This document shows, one piece after another, positions 1 to 8,858 of a stretch of DNA of 41,097 nucleotides. Source of the stretch: Bacteroidota bacterium (GTDB lineage: Bacteria > Bacteroidota > Bacteroidia > Chitinophagales > Chitinophagaceae); the NCBI GenBank assembly GCA_025352905.1, contig JANXRX010000250.1, positions 1 to 41,097 on the forward strand, written 5' to 3'. Within the stretch, counting starts at the first letter, position 1; every line of letters begins with the position of its first letter. Below the pieces are notes generated by a model that searched no databases, had not been told where the DNA came from, and saw only the letters and a program-made list of their open reading frames with translations. The translations under genes were made by a program, and so were the position numbers.

Positions 1-1464
1 CATCTCACTCATGATCTTTGCGCTCTTCAAACACAGGGGTATCCCTCCGCCCGGGTGTACGCTGCCGCCTACGAAATACAACCCTTCTGTTTTATTACTG
101 AAATTCGGGTGTCGGAAAAAGGCGGCCATTTTTGAATTGGAGCTGGTTCCGTATAATGAACCCATATAAGAAGCAGTTTGCGACTCAATACTCACCGGGT
201 CCGCTATGGATTCTGTTTCTATCAAAGCCTCTATGTCTGTTTGCAACAGGCGGTTCAGTTTTTGAATGATCGCTGTTCGGGCAGTTACGCGAAAGTCTTC
301 CCATTTTTGCCCTGTATTTGCAGGTACATTGATCATCACAAACCAATTCTCTTTACCCGGTGGCGCCTGTATGCCTGGTTCGATCTTTGCGGTAATATTG
401 ATATAAATCGTGGGATCAGGGTGTATTTTCCTGAGGCGGAACAAATGGTCAAATTCTGCTTTATAATCGGCTGCAAAGAAAATATTATGAAGACCGAGTT
501 GAGGAAACTCTTTTCGTATTCCCCAGTAAAAGATCAATGCGCTGCTGCTTCTCTCCTGTTTTAGAATCCTGTTGGCTTTAGATAGATCACGCAATAAATG
601 TTTATGTGTAAAATAAACATCCATATTACTCACGACAATATCGGCCGCCAGGTTTTGATCATCCACTACAATACCTGCTACTTTTTTACCATTACGGATG
701 ATCCGTTCTACCGGTGAATTAAAATGGAACTGTACTCCTTTTTTGAGCGCCAGCGCATACAATGCTTTTGTGATGCTGATCATTCCACCCTTTGGATAAA
801 AACTGCCCTCGTTGTGCTCGAGGTGCGGGATCAGGCTTAACATTCCCGGCGCCCGGTATGGGTCGCTACCATTATAGGTTGCATACCGGTTGAATAACTG
901 TACGGTTCTTGGATTTGTAAAATGTTTGTTGTTAACCTGGTGTAGGGAATGGAACAGGTACGGGAATTTTGTTGCAGCAAGCGCTTTTCCAATCGGCGCC
1001 TTCAAAAGAGTGCTTTTTTTATGTAATGAAAAATTCAGGAAGATTTGACCGATACGGTGATAGATCTTCGCGGACCGTTGCAGGTAAGATGAAACGCTTT
1101 TTTCCGTTTCCCCATTTTTAGCAGAGAGTTCTTTGGCAAAAAGGTCCTTATCTGCAAAAGCATGGACAACGGTGCCATCTTCATAAAAATAATTTCCCGA
1201 AACCGGTAGGGCCTGGTAGGTTAGATAGTCTTGTATCGGCTCCCCGGCAAGGGTAAACAATTCCGCTATATTTTCCGGCTGGGTAAATAAGCTGGGACCA
1301 GCATCAAAATGATAACCGTTTGTTTCCAGATCATGCAGTTTACCGCCCGGCCAGGCATTTTTTTCGTAAACGGCTACCTCAAAACCCTGGACGACCAGCC
1401 GGATAGCGCTGGCAAGTCCGCCAACACCGGCTCCGATAATAATTGCTTTGGGGGAATGATGCAT
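1..1464 (-). CDS. crtD: CrtD-like carotenoid desaturase (FAD-dependent phytoene desaturase family), 3' end cut by window
   Basis: FAD-dependent carotenoid oxidoreductase of the CrtI/CrtD family; 488 codons are visible and the frame is still open at base 1. The N-terminus after the ATG at 1464 has the dinucleotide-binding motif IIIGAGVGGLASA, followed by a YEKNAWPGGK stretch typical of the family. The visible end holds VGGSVHPGGGIPLCLKSAKI, the C-terminal FAD motif. That HPGGGIP form resembles 1-hydroxycarotenoid 3,4-desaturases (CrtD) more than the TGQLTVPGPGVPPS form of the upstream crtI, so the two are probably not redundant. It starts 13 bases after the crtB stop and is the last visible gene of the operon. 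CrtD would act on membrane carotenoids after phytoene desaturation. It could instead be a second phytoene or diapophytoene-type desaturase; family assignment is firm, the CrtD subtype is inferred. Confidence 0.8.
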   Translation of the reverse strand, partial: MHHSPKAIIIGAGVGGLASAIRLVVQGFEVAVYEKNAWPGGKLHDLETNGYHFDAGPSLFTQPENIAELFTLAGEPIQDYLTYQALPVSGNYFYEDGTVVHAFADKDLFAKELSAKNGETEKSVSSYLQRSAKIYHRIGQIFLNFSLHKKSTLLKAPIGKALAATKFPYLFHSLHQVNNKHFTNPRTVQLFNRYATYNGSDPYRAPGMLSLIPHLEHNEGSFYPKGGMISITKALYALALKKGVQFHFNSPVERIIRNGKKVAGIVVDDQNLAADIVVSNMDVYFTHKHLLRDLSKANRILKQERSSSALIFYWGIRKEFPQLGLHNIFFAADYKAEFDHLFRLRKIHPDPTIYINITAKIEPGIQAPPGKENWFVMINVPANTGQKWEDFRVTARTAIIQKLNRLLQTDIEALIETESIADPVSIESQTASYMGSLYGTSSNSKMAAFFRHPNFSNKTEGLYFVGGSVHPGGGIPLCLKSAKIMSEM

Positions 1465-1477
1465 AATCAGGAATGAG

Positions 1478-2314
1478 TTATAGCAGGTTTAACTGGCTCC
1501 TGATACCGGCTGCGGCCAATATGAACATTTTACTGTAATCCGGAATGCGGATGCGGTATTCCAGGATATTCTGGGGGGATACTTTTTTTATTTTTCTGAA
1601 AAGCGACTGGTAATATTTATACGCGACGTATACGCCGAACCTGGCTTTTTCGGGCAGTAATAAAATTCCTTCATACGCATGATCAAAATCTTTCTGAATA
1701 TCCGCTTCAATGGCTGCTTTATCTGCTACGGTAAAATTACTGAAATCGCACCCGGGAAAGTAAACCCGGCTAAGACCTTCATAATCCGCTTTCAGATCGC
1801 GGAGAAAATTAACTTTCTGAAAAGCCGCGCCCAGGCTCTGCGCGTAGGGCCTTAGGGTTTCGTACAGGGTGCTGTCTGTTTCACAAAAAATACCCAGGCA
1901 CATCAATCCTACCACTTCTGCACTGCCATAGATATATTCATCGTAATCATTCTTATCGTATTGTCTTTTTTCCAGATCCAGTTCCATGCTGTGTAAGAAA
2001 GCATCTATCAATACACGGTCTATTTTATAGGCATTTACTGTTAGCTGAAAACTATGTAAAATTGGGTTCAGGCTAATGCCCCTGTCGATCGCATCATAGG
2101 TTGCCTGTTTGAATTCTGCCAGTAAAATAGCTTTGTCGTATTGGTGAAAGGTATCCACGATCTCGTCTGCAAAACGGACAAACCCATATATATTACAAAC
2201 CGGTGCGCGTAGGTCGCTATGTAATAATTTAATAGCCGAAGAAAAACTGCTGCTGTATTTCTGCGTTGTCATCCGGCTGCAATCCTGGCTCAATTCGTGA
2301 AACAGGTTCATCAT
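1478..2314 (-). CDS. crtB: Phytoene synthase (squalene/phytoene synthase family)
   Basis: 278-residue prenyl-condensing enzyme joining two geranylgeranyl diphosphates to phytoene, the first committed carotenoid step. Both Asp-rich Mg-diphosphate motifs are visible: RFADEIVD near residues 48-54 and NFLRDLKAD near 169-177. The family phrase SRVYFPG follows. The first two codons are both ATG (2314 and 2311), so the start is uncertain by one residue; no Shine-Dalgarno is evident, as is common in Bacteroidota. It lies 32 bases after the crtI stop and 13 before the crtD-like start, so co-transcription with both is likely. Squalene synthase is the main alternative, but the position between two carotenoid desaturases favours phytoene synthase. 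Confidence 0.92.
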   Translation of the reverse strand: MMNLFHELSQDCSRMTTQKYSSSFSSAIKLLHSDLRAPVCNIYGFVRFADEIVDTFHQYDKAILLAEFKQATYDAIDRGISLNPILHSFQLTVNAYKIDRVLIDAFLHSMELDLEKRQYDKNDYDEYIYGSAEVVGLMCLGIFCETDSTLYETLRPYAQSLGAAFQKVNFLRDLKADYEGLSRVYFPGCDFSNFTVADKAAIEADIQKDFDHAYEGILLLPEKARFGVYVAYKYYQSLFRKIKKVSPQNILEYRIRIPDYSKMFILAAAGIRSQLNLL

Positions 2315-2346
2315 GGCTGTTACTTTATAGTTAGTTAAGGTATATA

Positions 2347-3828
2347 TTATGCGCCATTTCCGTATGCTTTCACCACTTCTTTCGCCACTATTTCTCCGCT
2401 GATCAGGCTCGGCGGAACACCCGGGCCCGGAACGGTTAACTGTCCTGTATAAAAAAGGTTCTTCACTTTTTTACTTCTGCAGGCCGGTTTTAAAAACGCG
2501 GTCTGCCGCAGGGTGTTTGCCAATCCGTAGGCATTTCCCTTGAAAGCATGATAGTCATTTACAAAATCGCGCTGCGCAAACGATCTTTTATAGATCACCG
2601 ATTCCCTGATCGTTTCCCCAAAATGTTTTTCCATCCTGCTGATCATACGTTCAAAATAACTTTCCCGCAATTCTTCCGTATCATTTTCCAGTCCTGCCGC
2701 AACAGGCATCAGTAAAAATAAGTTTTCGCAGCCTTCCGGGGCCACCGTGTCATCTGTAACCGATGTGGCGCTTACATAAAACAAAGGATCCGAGGGCCAT
2801 TCTTTAGTGGTATATATTTCTTTTCCATGAACAGAAAAAGAAGTGTCGAAAAATAAAGAATGGTGCCGTATTCCTTTTATTTTTTTATTTAATCCCACAT
2901 AATATACCAAACAACCCGGCGCCATGATCCTGCTATCCCAATAACCAGCCGTATAACTCCGGTAGGCGGCGGGTAATAAAGCTGTTTCGATATGGTGATA
3001 ATCCGCCCCACCGATCACTACTTCTGCTGCATAGGTGTTTGATCCTGTGATCACTTTCGCGGCCAGTTGATTTTCGATACTGATCGCGGTTACTTCCTCT
3101 CCAAAACAAAAATGCACGCCCAATTCAACTGCCAGTGCATACATACTTTTAACCACCTGATACATCCCGCCCTGCGGATACCAGGTGCCTCCTTTGATAT
3201 CAGCAAAGTTCATCAGGCTGTATAAAGCGGGTGTATTTTCAGGAAGCGCGCCAAGGAATAACACGGGAAATTCCATCAACTCAACCAGCCTGGGATCTGT
3301 AAAGAACTTCGCAACATGTGAGCGCATGGAACTGAAAACATCGAGTTTGAAAAGTCCTGTGAGCAGTTCCCAGTCAAAGAATTCTGTCAGCGATCTCCCT
3401 GGTTTAAAAACCAATTTATGAATACCTACCTTGTATTTATAAGCTGCTTCTTCCAGGAATTTTTCTAATCTCTTTCCTGCCCCCGGTTCAATAGTATCAA
3501 ATAGTTCTTTCAGTTGATCCAGGCCGGCCGGAACATCCATTGGGCCATCTGTTCTGTAGATACGATAAGAGGGATCCAGCCTTTTGAGCCGGTACTGATC
3601 CGTAACCTTTTTTCCGAATTGTTCAAAGAACCTTTCAAATACATCAGGCATCCAGTACCAGCTAGGGCCCATATCAAAAGTAAACCCGGCTTCTTTTATT
3701 TGTCTTGCCCGGCCACCGGGTATTCCGTGCTTTTCAATAACGGTTACTTCCCACCCGGCTTTTGCCATGAATGCTGCAGCCGAAAGGCCCGCGAAACCGC
3801 TACCGATGATAATAACTTTCCTGCTCAA
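2347..3828 (-). CDS. crtI: Phytoene desaturase
   Basis: 493-residue FAD-dependent desaturase that introduces the conjugated double bonds of phytoene. The N-terminus has the Rossmann motif IIIGSGFAGLSAA and then EKHGIPGGRA; FDMGPSWYWMPDVF and WYPQGGMYQVV are family segments; the C-terminus has the FAD-binding TGQLTVPGPGVPPSLISG. Length matches bacterial CrtI of about 490-510 residues. It follows the ECF sigma gene by 27 bases and precedes crtB by 32, forming a compact operon. The different C-terminal motif of the window-edge desaturase suggests that this one does the phytoene-to-lycopene steps and the other acts later. Confidence 0.93.
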   Translation of the reverse strand: MSRKVIIIGSGFAGLSAAAFMAKAGWEVTVIEKHGIPGGRARQIKEAGFTFDMGPSWYWMPDVFERFFEQFGKKVTDQYRLKRLDPSYRIYRTDGPMDVPAGLDQLKELFDTIEPGAGKRLEKFLEEAAYKYKVGIHKLVFKPGRSLTEFFDWELLTGLFKLDVFSSMRSHVAKFFTDPRLVELMEFPVLFLGALPENTPALYSLMNFADIKGGTWYPQGGMYQVVKSMYALAVELGVHFCFGEEVTAISIENQLAAKVITGSNTYAAEVVIGGADYHHIETALLPAAYRSYTAGYWDSRIMAPGCLVYYVGLNKKIKGIRHHSLFFDTSFSVHGKEIYTTKEWPSDPLFYVSATSVTDDTVAPEGCENLFLLMPVAAGLENDTEELRESYFERMISRMEKHFGETIRESVIYKRSFAQRDFVNDYHAFKGNAYGLANTLRQTAFLKPACRSKKVKNLFYTGQLTVPGPGVPPSLISGEIVAKEVVKAYGNGA

Positions 3829-3855
3829 CTTATTCCAGAAAGTTAAAGGAATAGT

Positions 3856-4356
3856 TTAATAACGGGCAACCTGTGTTTTCAACAATTTGCGGGCAAAGTG
3901 TATACGGCTTTTAATAGTACCCAGCGGTTCGTTGAGCATATCGGCAATCTCGTGATATTTGAACCCATCAAAATACAGTAAAAACGGGTTCCTGAAAATT
4001 TCAGGAAGACCATACACCGCTTTCTGTACTTCTTTCAGGTTTATTCCTGCGATGGCTTCGTTTGCTACTGCACCCTGGTTAAGGTTCAAAAGATATTCTC
4101 CGGGTGTGCTGTCGAAAAGGGTGTGCTGTTTTGCCTTCCTGCGGTAATTATTAATGAAAATATTACGCATGATGGTATACAGCCATGCTTTGATATTGGT
4201 TCCTACATGGTATTTATCCTGGTTTGCGAGTGCGCGGTACAGGGTTTCCTGGTAAAGATCCTTGGCAGCTTCATTATCATGCGTAAGCGTGATCGCGAAT
4301 GGTTTAAGGAATTCGGCATTGGTTAATAAGATCCGGTTAAATTCTATAGTAGACAT
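3856..4356 (-). CDS. ECF-type RNA polymerase sigma factor heading the carotenoid operon
   Basis: 166-residue sigma-70 family protein with only regions 2 and 4. Region 2 (about residues 12-75) includes AKDLYQETLYRALAN and the DNA-melting segment IKAWLYTIMRNIFINNYRR. Region 4 (about 110-160) has GLPEIFRNPFLLYF, then the helix-turn-helix YHEIADMLNEPLGTIKSRIH. No anti-sigma gene is visible next to it. Its stop is 27 bases before the crtI start, so it probably heads and may control the pigment operon; ECF control of carotenogenesis has precedent in Myxococcus CarQ, though this protein need not be orthologous. The 222-base upstream gap separates it from rmlA and must hold its promoter. Confidence 0.9.
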   Translation of the reverse strand: MSTIEFNRILLTNAEFLKPFAITLTHDNEAAKDLYQETLYRALANQDKYHVGTNIKAWLYTIMRNIFINNYRRKAKQHTLFDSTPGEYLLNLNQGAVANEAIAGINLKEVQKAVYGLPEIFRNPFLLYFDGFKYHEIADMLNEPLGTIKSRIHFARKLLKTQVARY

Positions 4357-4578
4357 ATAATTTTTATATATATAATTTATTTGTATGTTTTCTTATCTGG
4401 GATCCATAGATGCAGGTATATACTTACAAATACTATGCTGAAAAACATACGTATAAATCATTCTGACAGATTGCCTTAAAAAGGATGGACAAAAGAAATT
4501 GGTTGCAAAGCTGGCATAATAAGAATGCCCAGACTGTACTTTTTGGAATGCGGGAGACATTTTAGCTGAAAACGGGGG

Positions 4579-5436
4579 CTATTTTAGTTTTCGCAGGTAT
4601 TCGCCATAGCCGCTTTTCGCGTATTTATCGGCCAGGATCATGAGTTGTTCCCTATTAATATAACCCATACGAAAAGCAACTTCTTCGATACAGCCGATCT
4701 TTTGGCTCTGTCTTTTTTCGATCACCCGTACAAATTCACAGGCATCGCTGAGCGATTCAAAGGTGCCGGTGTCAAGCCAGGCTGTTCCCCTGTTCATAAT
4801 GCCCACCTGGAGGCTTCCTTTTTCCAGGTATTTGCGGTTTACATCGGTGATCTCGTATTCGCCGCGGGGAGAGGGTTTGATATTCTTTGCCACCTCAATT
4901 ACGCTGTTATCATAAAAATACAAACCGGGTACGGCATAATTTGATTTAGGAACGGTCGGTTTCTCTTCGATGGAAACAGCGAGCAAGTCCTTGTCAAATT
5001 CAACCACGCCATACCGTTCCGGGTCATTTACCTCGTACGCAAATACGGCAGCCCCCGACAGATCGTTAAAGGATTGTACCAGTTTGCTAAAACCCGCTCC
5101 ATAAAAGATATTATCACCCAGTATCAAGGCAACTTTGTCTTTTCCTACAAATGTTTCTCCTATCACAAATGCCTGGGCAAGTCCGTTAGGTACAGCCTGA
5201 ACTGCATAGGAAAACCGGCAACCCAATTCCGAGCCATCACCAAGCAACCGTTGAAACTGTGCCGAATCCTCGGGTGTGGTGATCAGCAACACCTCGCTGA
5301 TCCCCGCCAGCATCAGAACAGAAAGCGGGTAGTAGATCATCGGCTTATCATAGATAGGCATCAGTTGTTTGCTGATCCCTTTCGTGATCGGGTATAATCG
5401 TGTACCTGAACCGCCTGCCAGTATAATGCCTTTCAT
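4579..5436 (-). CDS. rmlA: Glucose-1-phosphate thymidylyltransferase
   Basis: 285 residues, the normal length of RmlA/RfbA. It couples dTTP and glucose-1-phosphate to dTDP-glucose in the cytoplasm, the first step to dTDP-deoxysugars. The N-terminus holds the nucleotidyltransferase signature [20 protein letters not shown] followed by [38 protein letters not shown] and [10 protein letters not shown] are further RmlA hallmarks. It is the last gene of a tight rmlB-rmlC-rmlA operon with a 2-base gap to rmlC. The end product may be rhamnose or another 6-deoxyhexose; rmlD is not in this window. Confidence 0.96.
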   Translation of the reverse strand: MKGIILAGGSGTRLYPITKGISKQLMPIYDKPMIYYPLSVLMLAGISEVLLITTPEDSAQFQRLLGDGSELGCRFSYAVQAVPNGLAQAFVIGETFVGKDKVALILGDNIFYGAGFSKLVQSFNDLSGAAVFAYEVNDPERYGVVEFDKDLLAVSIEEKPTVPKSNYAVPGLYFYDNSVIEVAKNIKPSPRGEYEITDVNRKYLEKGSLQVGIMNRGTAWLDTGTFESLSDACEFVRVIEKRQSQKIGCIEEVAFRMGYINREQLMILADKYAKSGYGEYLRKLK

Positions 5437-5438
5437 AA

Positions 5439-5996
5439 TTAAAATTTTAGTGTATCTACGATGTCTTTTAACCGGGGTAACACCTTGTCTTTTTCAGACA
5501 ATAACATTTCTGTCTTATCCAGTTTCCAGTTGATCAGCAGATCGGGATCATTAAAGATGATACCTCCTTCGGATGCTTTATGATAATAGTTATCACACTT
5601 ATAAAAAAAAACCGCTTCGTCGCTTAATACAACAAATCCATGTGCAAAACCGCGTGGAACGAAAAACTGTGTGCGACTGTCTTCCGATAATTCTACGGCA
5701 ACGTGCTGGCCAAATGTAGCCGATGCCCGTCGCAGGTCAACCGCGATATCCAATACTTTTCCTTTGAGCACCCTTACCAGTTTTGCCTGCGCAAATTCTC
5801 CGTGCTGAAAATGAATCCCACGCAGAACACCTTTTTGTGAACTGGATTGATTATCCTGCACAAAGTCAACCGCGAGGCCCGTTTTTTCAAGAAATGTCTG
5901 CCTGTTGAAACTTTCGAAAAAGTAACCTCGTTTATCGCCAAAGAAAGTATCATGAATAAGATAACATCCTTCTAAAATTGTTTTTTCAACTTCCAT
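5439..5996 (-). CDS. rmlC: dTDP-4-dehydrorhamnose 3,5-epimerase
   Basis: 185-residue cupin epimerase converting dTDP-4-keto-6-deoxyglucose to its L-lyxo isomer. [18 protein letters not shown] (His of the catalytic His-Asp pair) and [16 protein letters not shown] are classical RmlC motifs; [13 protein letters not shown] closes the active-site barrel. The start ATG at 5996 is 2 bases after the rmlB stop and its stop is 2 bases before rmlA, so the three are almost certainly co-transcribed and coupled. Together with RmlA and RmlB it commits the pathway toward L-sugars, most simply L-rhamnose. Confidence 0.95.
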   Translation of the reverse strand: MEVEKTILEGCYLIHDTFFGDKRGYFFESFNRQTFLEKTGLAVDFVQDNQSSSQKGVLRGIHFQHGEFAQAKLVRVLKGKVLDIAVDLRRASATFGQHVAVELSEDSRTQFFVPRGFAHGFVVLSDEAVFFYKCDNYYHKASEGGIIFNDPDLLINWKLDKTEMLLSEKDKVLPRLKDIVDTLKF

Positions 5997-5998
5997 AA

Positions 5999-7054
5999 TT
6001 ACCGATTGCTATACATAGACTCATAATAATTCTGGTAGGCGCCGCTGGTTACATTATCCAGCCAGCCGGTATTGTCGAGGAACCAGTCGATCGTTTCACT
6101 TAAACCCTCCTCAAAAGTAACCGTAGGTTTCCACCCCAGTTCCCTGTTGATTTTAGTGGCATCAATGGCGTAGCGCCTGTCATGACCTGGCCGGTCTTTC
6201 ACATAGGTGATCAGTTTTTCACTATATCCCGCATCCCGACCCAGTTTTGTATCCATCAAGGTACAAAGTAATTTTACCAGGTCTATATTCCGCCATTCGT
6301 TAAAACCGCCGATATTATAGGTTTCTCCATCTTTCCCCTTGTGAAAAACAAGGTCGATAGCTAAAGCATGATCCTTAACATATAGCCAGTCGCGCGTGTA
6401 TAAACCATCTCCATACACAGGCAACGGTTTTTCCTGGATGATATTATGGATGAACAGGGGAATGAGTTTTTCGGGGAAATGAAACGGCCCGTAATTATTG
6501 GAGCAGTTGGATACAACGGTTTGCATATGATAGGTTTCCCGGTATGCCCTCACAAAATGATCGGAAGACGCTTTACTTGCCGAATAAGGGGAATTCGGAT
6601 CATAGGCCGTTGTTTCAGTGAACAGTCCTTTATCGCCCAGGCTGCCATATACCTCATCGGTTGAAATATGATAAAACCGATGTTTTGAATAGTCGGCGCT
6701 CCATTTCTTCCTTGCGGTATTCAGCAGGTTTACCGTACCGATAATATTTGTGTATACAAAGTCGAGCGGGGATACAATGGACCTGTCAACATGCGATTCT
6801 GCCGCAAGATGAATCACATCCGTGATATCGTATTTGTCAAAAGTTTCTTCCAGAGAGGCCGGATCCAGGATATTTACTTTGGCAAACCGGTAATTGGGTT
6901 TCTCTTCTATATCAGACAGGTTCTCGAGGTTACCTGCGTACGTGAGGCAATCAAGATTGATGATCCTGTATTCAGGGTATTTATTTATAAACAACCTTAC
7001 TACATGGGAACCAATAAATCCCGCTCCCCCTGTGATCAAGATATTTTTACTCAT
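5999..7054 (-). CDS. rmlB: dTDP-glucose 4,6-dehydratase
   Basis: Extended short-chain dehydrogenase of 351 residues that oxidises and dehydrates dTDP-glucose to dTDP-4-keto-6-deoxyglucose using bound NAD. The start is placed at the ATG at 7054, giving MSKNILITGGAGFIGSH; an ATG 18 bases further upstream adds six residues without family support. GGAGFIGS is the NAD-binding motif, STDEVYG carries the catalytic Thr-Asp-Glu, and YSASKASSDH is the YxxxK motif. First gene of the rml operon. The 173 bases to the divergent acetyltransferase gene must hold the promoters for both directions; I see no perfect consensus box there. Confidence 0.96.
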   Translation of the reverse strand: MSKNILITGGAGFIGSHVVRLFINKYPEYRIINLDCLTYAGNLENLSDIEEKPNYRFAKVNILDPASLEETFDKYDITDVIHLAAESHVDRSIVSPLDFVYTNIIGTVNLLNTARKKWSADYSKHRFYHISTDEVYGSLGDKGLFTETTAYDPNSPYSASKASSDHFVRAYRETYHMQTVVSNCSNNYGPFHFPEKLIPLFIHNIIQEKPLPVYGDGLYTRDWLYVKDHALAIDLVFHKGKDGETYNIGGFNEWRNIDLVKLLCTLMDTKLGRDAGYSEKLITYVKDRPGHDRRYAIDATKINRELGWKPTVTFEEGLSETIDWFLDNTGWLDNVTSGAYQNYYESMYSNR

Positions 7055-7227
7055 ACTATAAAATAATATCATTTAAGGCTGTAAAGTAACAATAAATCCG
7101 GCCAGCAGGCAACATAATGAAGAGAAGCCAAGCGGTTTTCACTAAATATTTAGAAAATGGTATTCCGGATGGCAGGGAGATGTATTATCATATGATCTTT
7201 CCTATCTTCAATGCAGAAAAAATTGCC

Positions 7228-8379
7228 ATGAACCAGCGTTATTACTCATTAGATGTTTTCCGGGGCGCTACCGTTGCCCTGATGATCCTGGTAAATAACC
7301 CGGGCAGCTGGGCACATATATTTTCTCCGCTTGAACATGCCAACTGGCATGGCTGTACGCCCACCGACCTTGTATTTCCTTTCTTTCTTTTTGCCGTTGG
7401 AAATGCCATGGCCTTTGTGATGCCCCGTTTTGAACAGGCGGGTCCTGCTGTCTTCTGGAAAAAAGTGATCAGGCGAACCCTCCTTATTTTTGCCATCGGC
7501 CTGTTTTTGAACTGGAGCCCGTTTGTGCGGTGGGATGGTGAGAGTATTGCCGGAAAAGTATGGCAGAACGTGCGGATTTTCGGGGTATTGCAACGTATCG
7601 CCCTCTGCTACTTCTTTGCTTCTGTGATCATATTTTATGCAAAAACAAAAGGCGCTTTTGTGATCAGCCTGGTTTTGTTGCTGGTGTATTGGTTTATTTG
7701 TTTGGCAATGGGCAGCCCGGCTGATCCATATAGCTTATCGGGCTGGTTCGGCACAAATGTAGATATCAATATTCTGGGTGTTACCCATATGTATAAGGGG
7801 GAGGGTGTTCCCTTTGACCCGGAGGGCCTGGCAAGCAGCATGGCAGCTATTGTTCAGGTGATCTTTGGTTTTTTTGTAGGTCAGTACATACAACAGAAAG
7901 GGAAGAATTATGAAATGCTGTCGCATCTGTTTGTTGCAGGTCTGGTTCTTTTCTTTACCGGTTACTGCTGGGATATGGTATTCCCGGTAAATAAAAAGAT
8001 ATGGACCAGCAGTTATGTTCTCTATACAACCGGTTTGGCCATCATGGTACTGGGTACGCTTATTTACCTGATTGAATTCAAGGAAGTGAGGGGGGCATGG
8101 AGCAGGTTCTTTAATGTGTTCGGAAAAAACCCATTATTCATTTTCTTCCTCAGTGGTTTTTTACCAAGGGTACTTACTATGTTCCGCTGGACCGATCATA
8201 TTGGCGCCGATGGAAAAAAAATATACACTTCTGCATTCCCCTGGTTTTATGAGCATGTTTGTAAAAACATCGCTTCCGACCTGCGGATCGGTTCTTTGTT
8301 CTATGCCGTGTGCATGATCGCTATGTACTGGATCATCGTGTATGGAATGGATAAGAAGAAGATTTATATTAAGGTGTGA
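7228..8379 (+). CDS. Membrane acyltransferase of the NagX / heparan-alpha-glucosaminide N-acetyltransferase family (DUF5009, COG4299)
   Basis: Polytopic membrane protein of 383 residues with roughly ten hydrophobic segments. The start is placed at the ATG at 7228, giving MNQRYYSLDVFRGATVALMI, where family similarity begins; an in-frame ATG at 7117 adds 37 polar residues. SLDVFRG and TDLVFPFFLFAVGNAM are signatures shared with lysosomal HGSNAT, which acetylates glucosamine across a membrane; the His in LEHANWHG (residue 37) aligns with the region of the HGSNAT active-site His. In bacteria such proteins (NagX) occur with GlcNAc genes. Its neighbours here act on amino sugars or nucleotide sugars. 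Its 3' end overlaps the convergent acyltransferase gene by 11 bases. The substrate is inferred, not proven. Confidence 0.82.
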   Translation: MNQRYYSLDVFRGATVALMILVNNPGSWAHIFSPLEHANWHGCTPTDLVFPFFLFAVGNAMAFVMPRFEQAGPAVFWKKVIRRTLLIFAIGLFLNWSPFVRWDGESIAGKVWQNVRIFGVLQRIALCYFFASVIIFYAKTKGAFVISLVLLLVYWFICLAMGSPADPYSLSGWFGTNVDINILGVTHMYKGEGVPFDPEGLASSMAAIVQVIFGFFVGQYIQQKGKNYEMLSHLFVAGLVLFFTGYCWDMVFPVNKKIWTSSYVLYTTGLAIMVLGTLIYLIEFKEVRGAWSRFFNVFGKNPLFIFFLSGFLPRVLTMFRWTDHIGADGKKIYTSAFPWFYEHVCKNIASDLRIGSLFYAVCMIAMYWIIVYGMDKKKIYIKV

Positions 8380-8833
8380 TAAAGAGTGACATCTTCTTCG
8401 CAGGGTTTCCTGCATATTTTCCGGGTTCCGTAATATCCCTGGTTACTACCGCCCCGGCGCCTATTACTACATTATCACAAATAGAAACCGGGAGAATGGT
8501 TGCATTGCTTCCTATCGAAACATGATTGCCAATATGTGTAGGTTTCCATTCATCAGGGTTACCGGATGGGCCGCCTTTAGAGAACAGATCGTTCACGAAC
8601 ATTACACCATGTCCGATAAAGCAATCAGTGCCGATAGTTACCCGTTCGCAGATAAAGCTATGAGATTGTATCCTGCATCTTTCCCCGATGATCACCCCTT
8701 TTTGAATTTCTACGAACGGACCCACAAAACTGTTGCCGCCGATGGTACATTCGTAGAGGTTACAGGGTTCGGTCACTTGTACATCCGGGCCGAAACGAAC
8801 ATCCCTGATGCCTGTTTGTGATGACTGGAACAT
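8369..8833 (-). CDS. Left-handed beta-helix (hexapeptide repeat) acyltransferase, sugar N-acetyltransferase-like
   Basis: 154 residues built almost entirely of hexapeptide repeats ([LIV]Gxxxx): CTIGGNSFVGPFVEI, VIIGERCRIQSHSFICERVTIG, HIGNHVSIGSNATILPV and VIGAGAVVTRDI, ending GKYAGNPAKKM. This architecture and size resemble WlbB/FdtC-type N-acetyltransferases that acetylate 3-amino-deoxysugars on dTDP or UDP. It precedes the MurU-like gene's 3' end by 25 bases on the same strand order, so it could be read from the kinase operon or on its own. With the rml operon nearby, a role in capsule or LPS sugar acetylation is plausible. The exact acceptor cannot be read from the sequence. Confidence 0.8.
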   Translation of the reverse strand: MFQSSQTGIRDVRFGPDVQVTEPCNLYECTIGGNSFVGPFVEIQKGVIIGERCRIQSHSFICERVTIGTDCFIGHGVMFVNDLFSKGGPSGNPDEWKPTHIGNHVSIGSNATILPVSICDNVVIGAGAVVTRDITEPGKYAGNPAKKMSLFITP

Positions 8834-8858
8834 AAACCGGTGGTTTTATAATGAACGT

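Noticed and set aside
178-564. 128-codon plus-strand open frame
   Set aside because: It lies antisense inside the crtD-like gene, whose minus-strand translation is fully family-like; the plus frame has no recognisable motif.
4357-4578. TAgtaTTTG on the minus strand as the promoter of the carotenoid ECF gene
   Set aside because: It has one extra base against TAnnTTTG and no -33 partner; left unannotated.
7117-7227. N-terminal extension of the NagX-like protein
   Set aside because: The 37 extra residues are polar and lie before the conserved SLDVFRG start; the ATG at 7228 is preferred.
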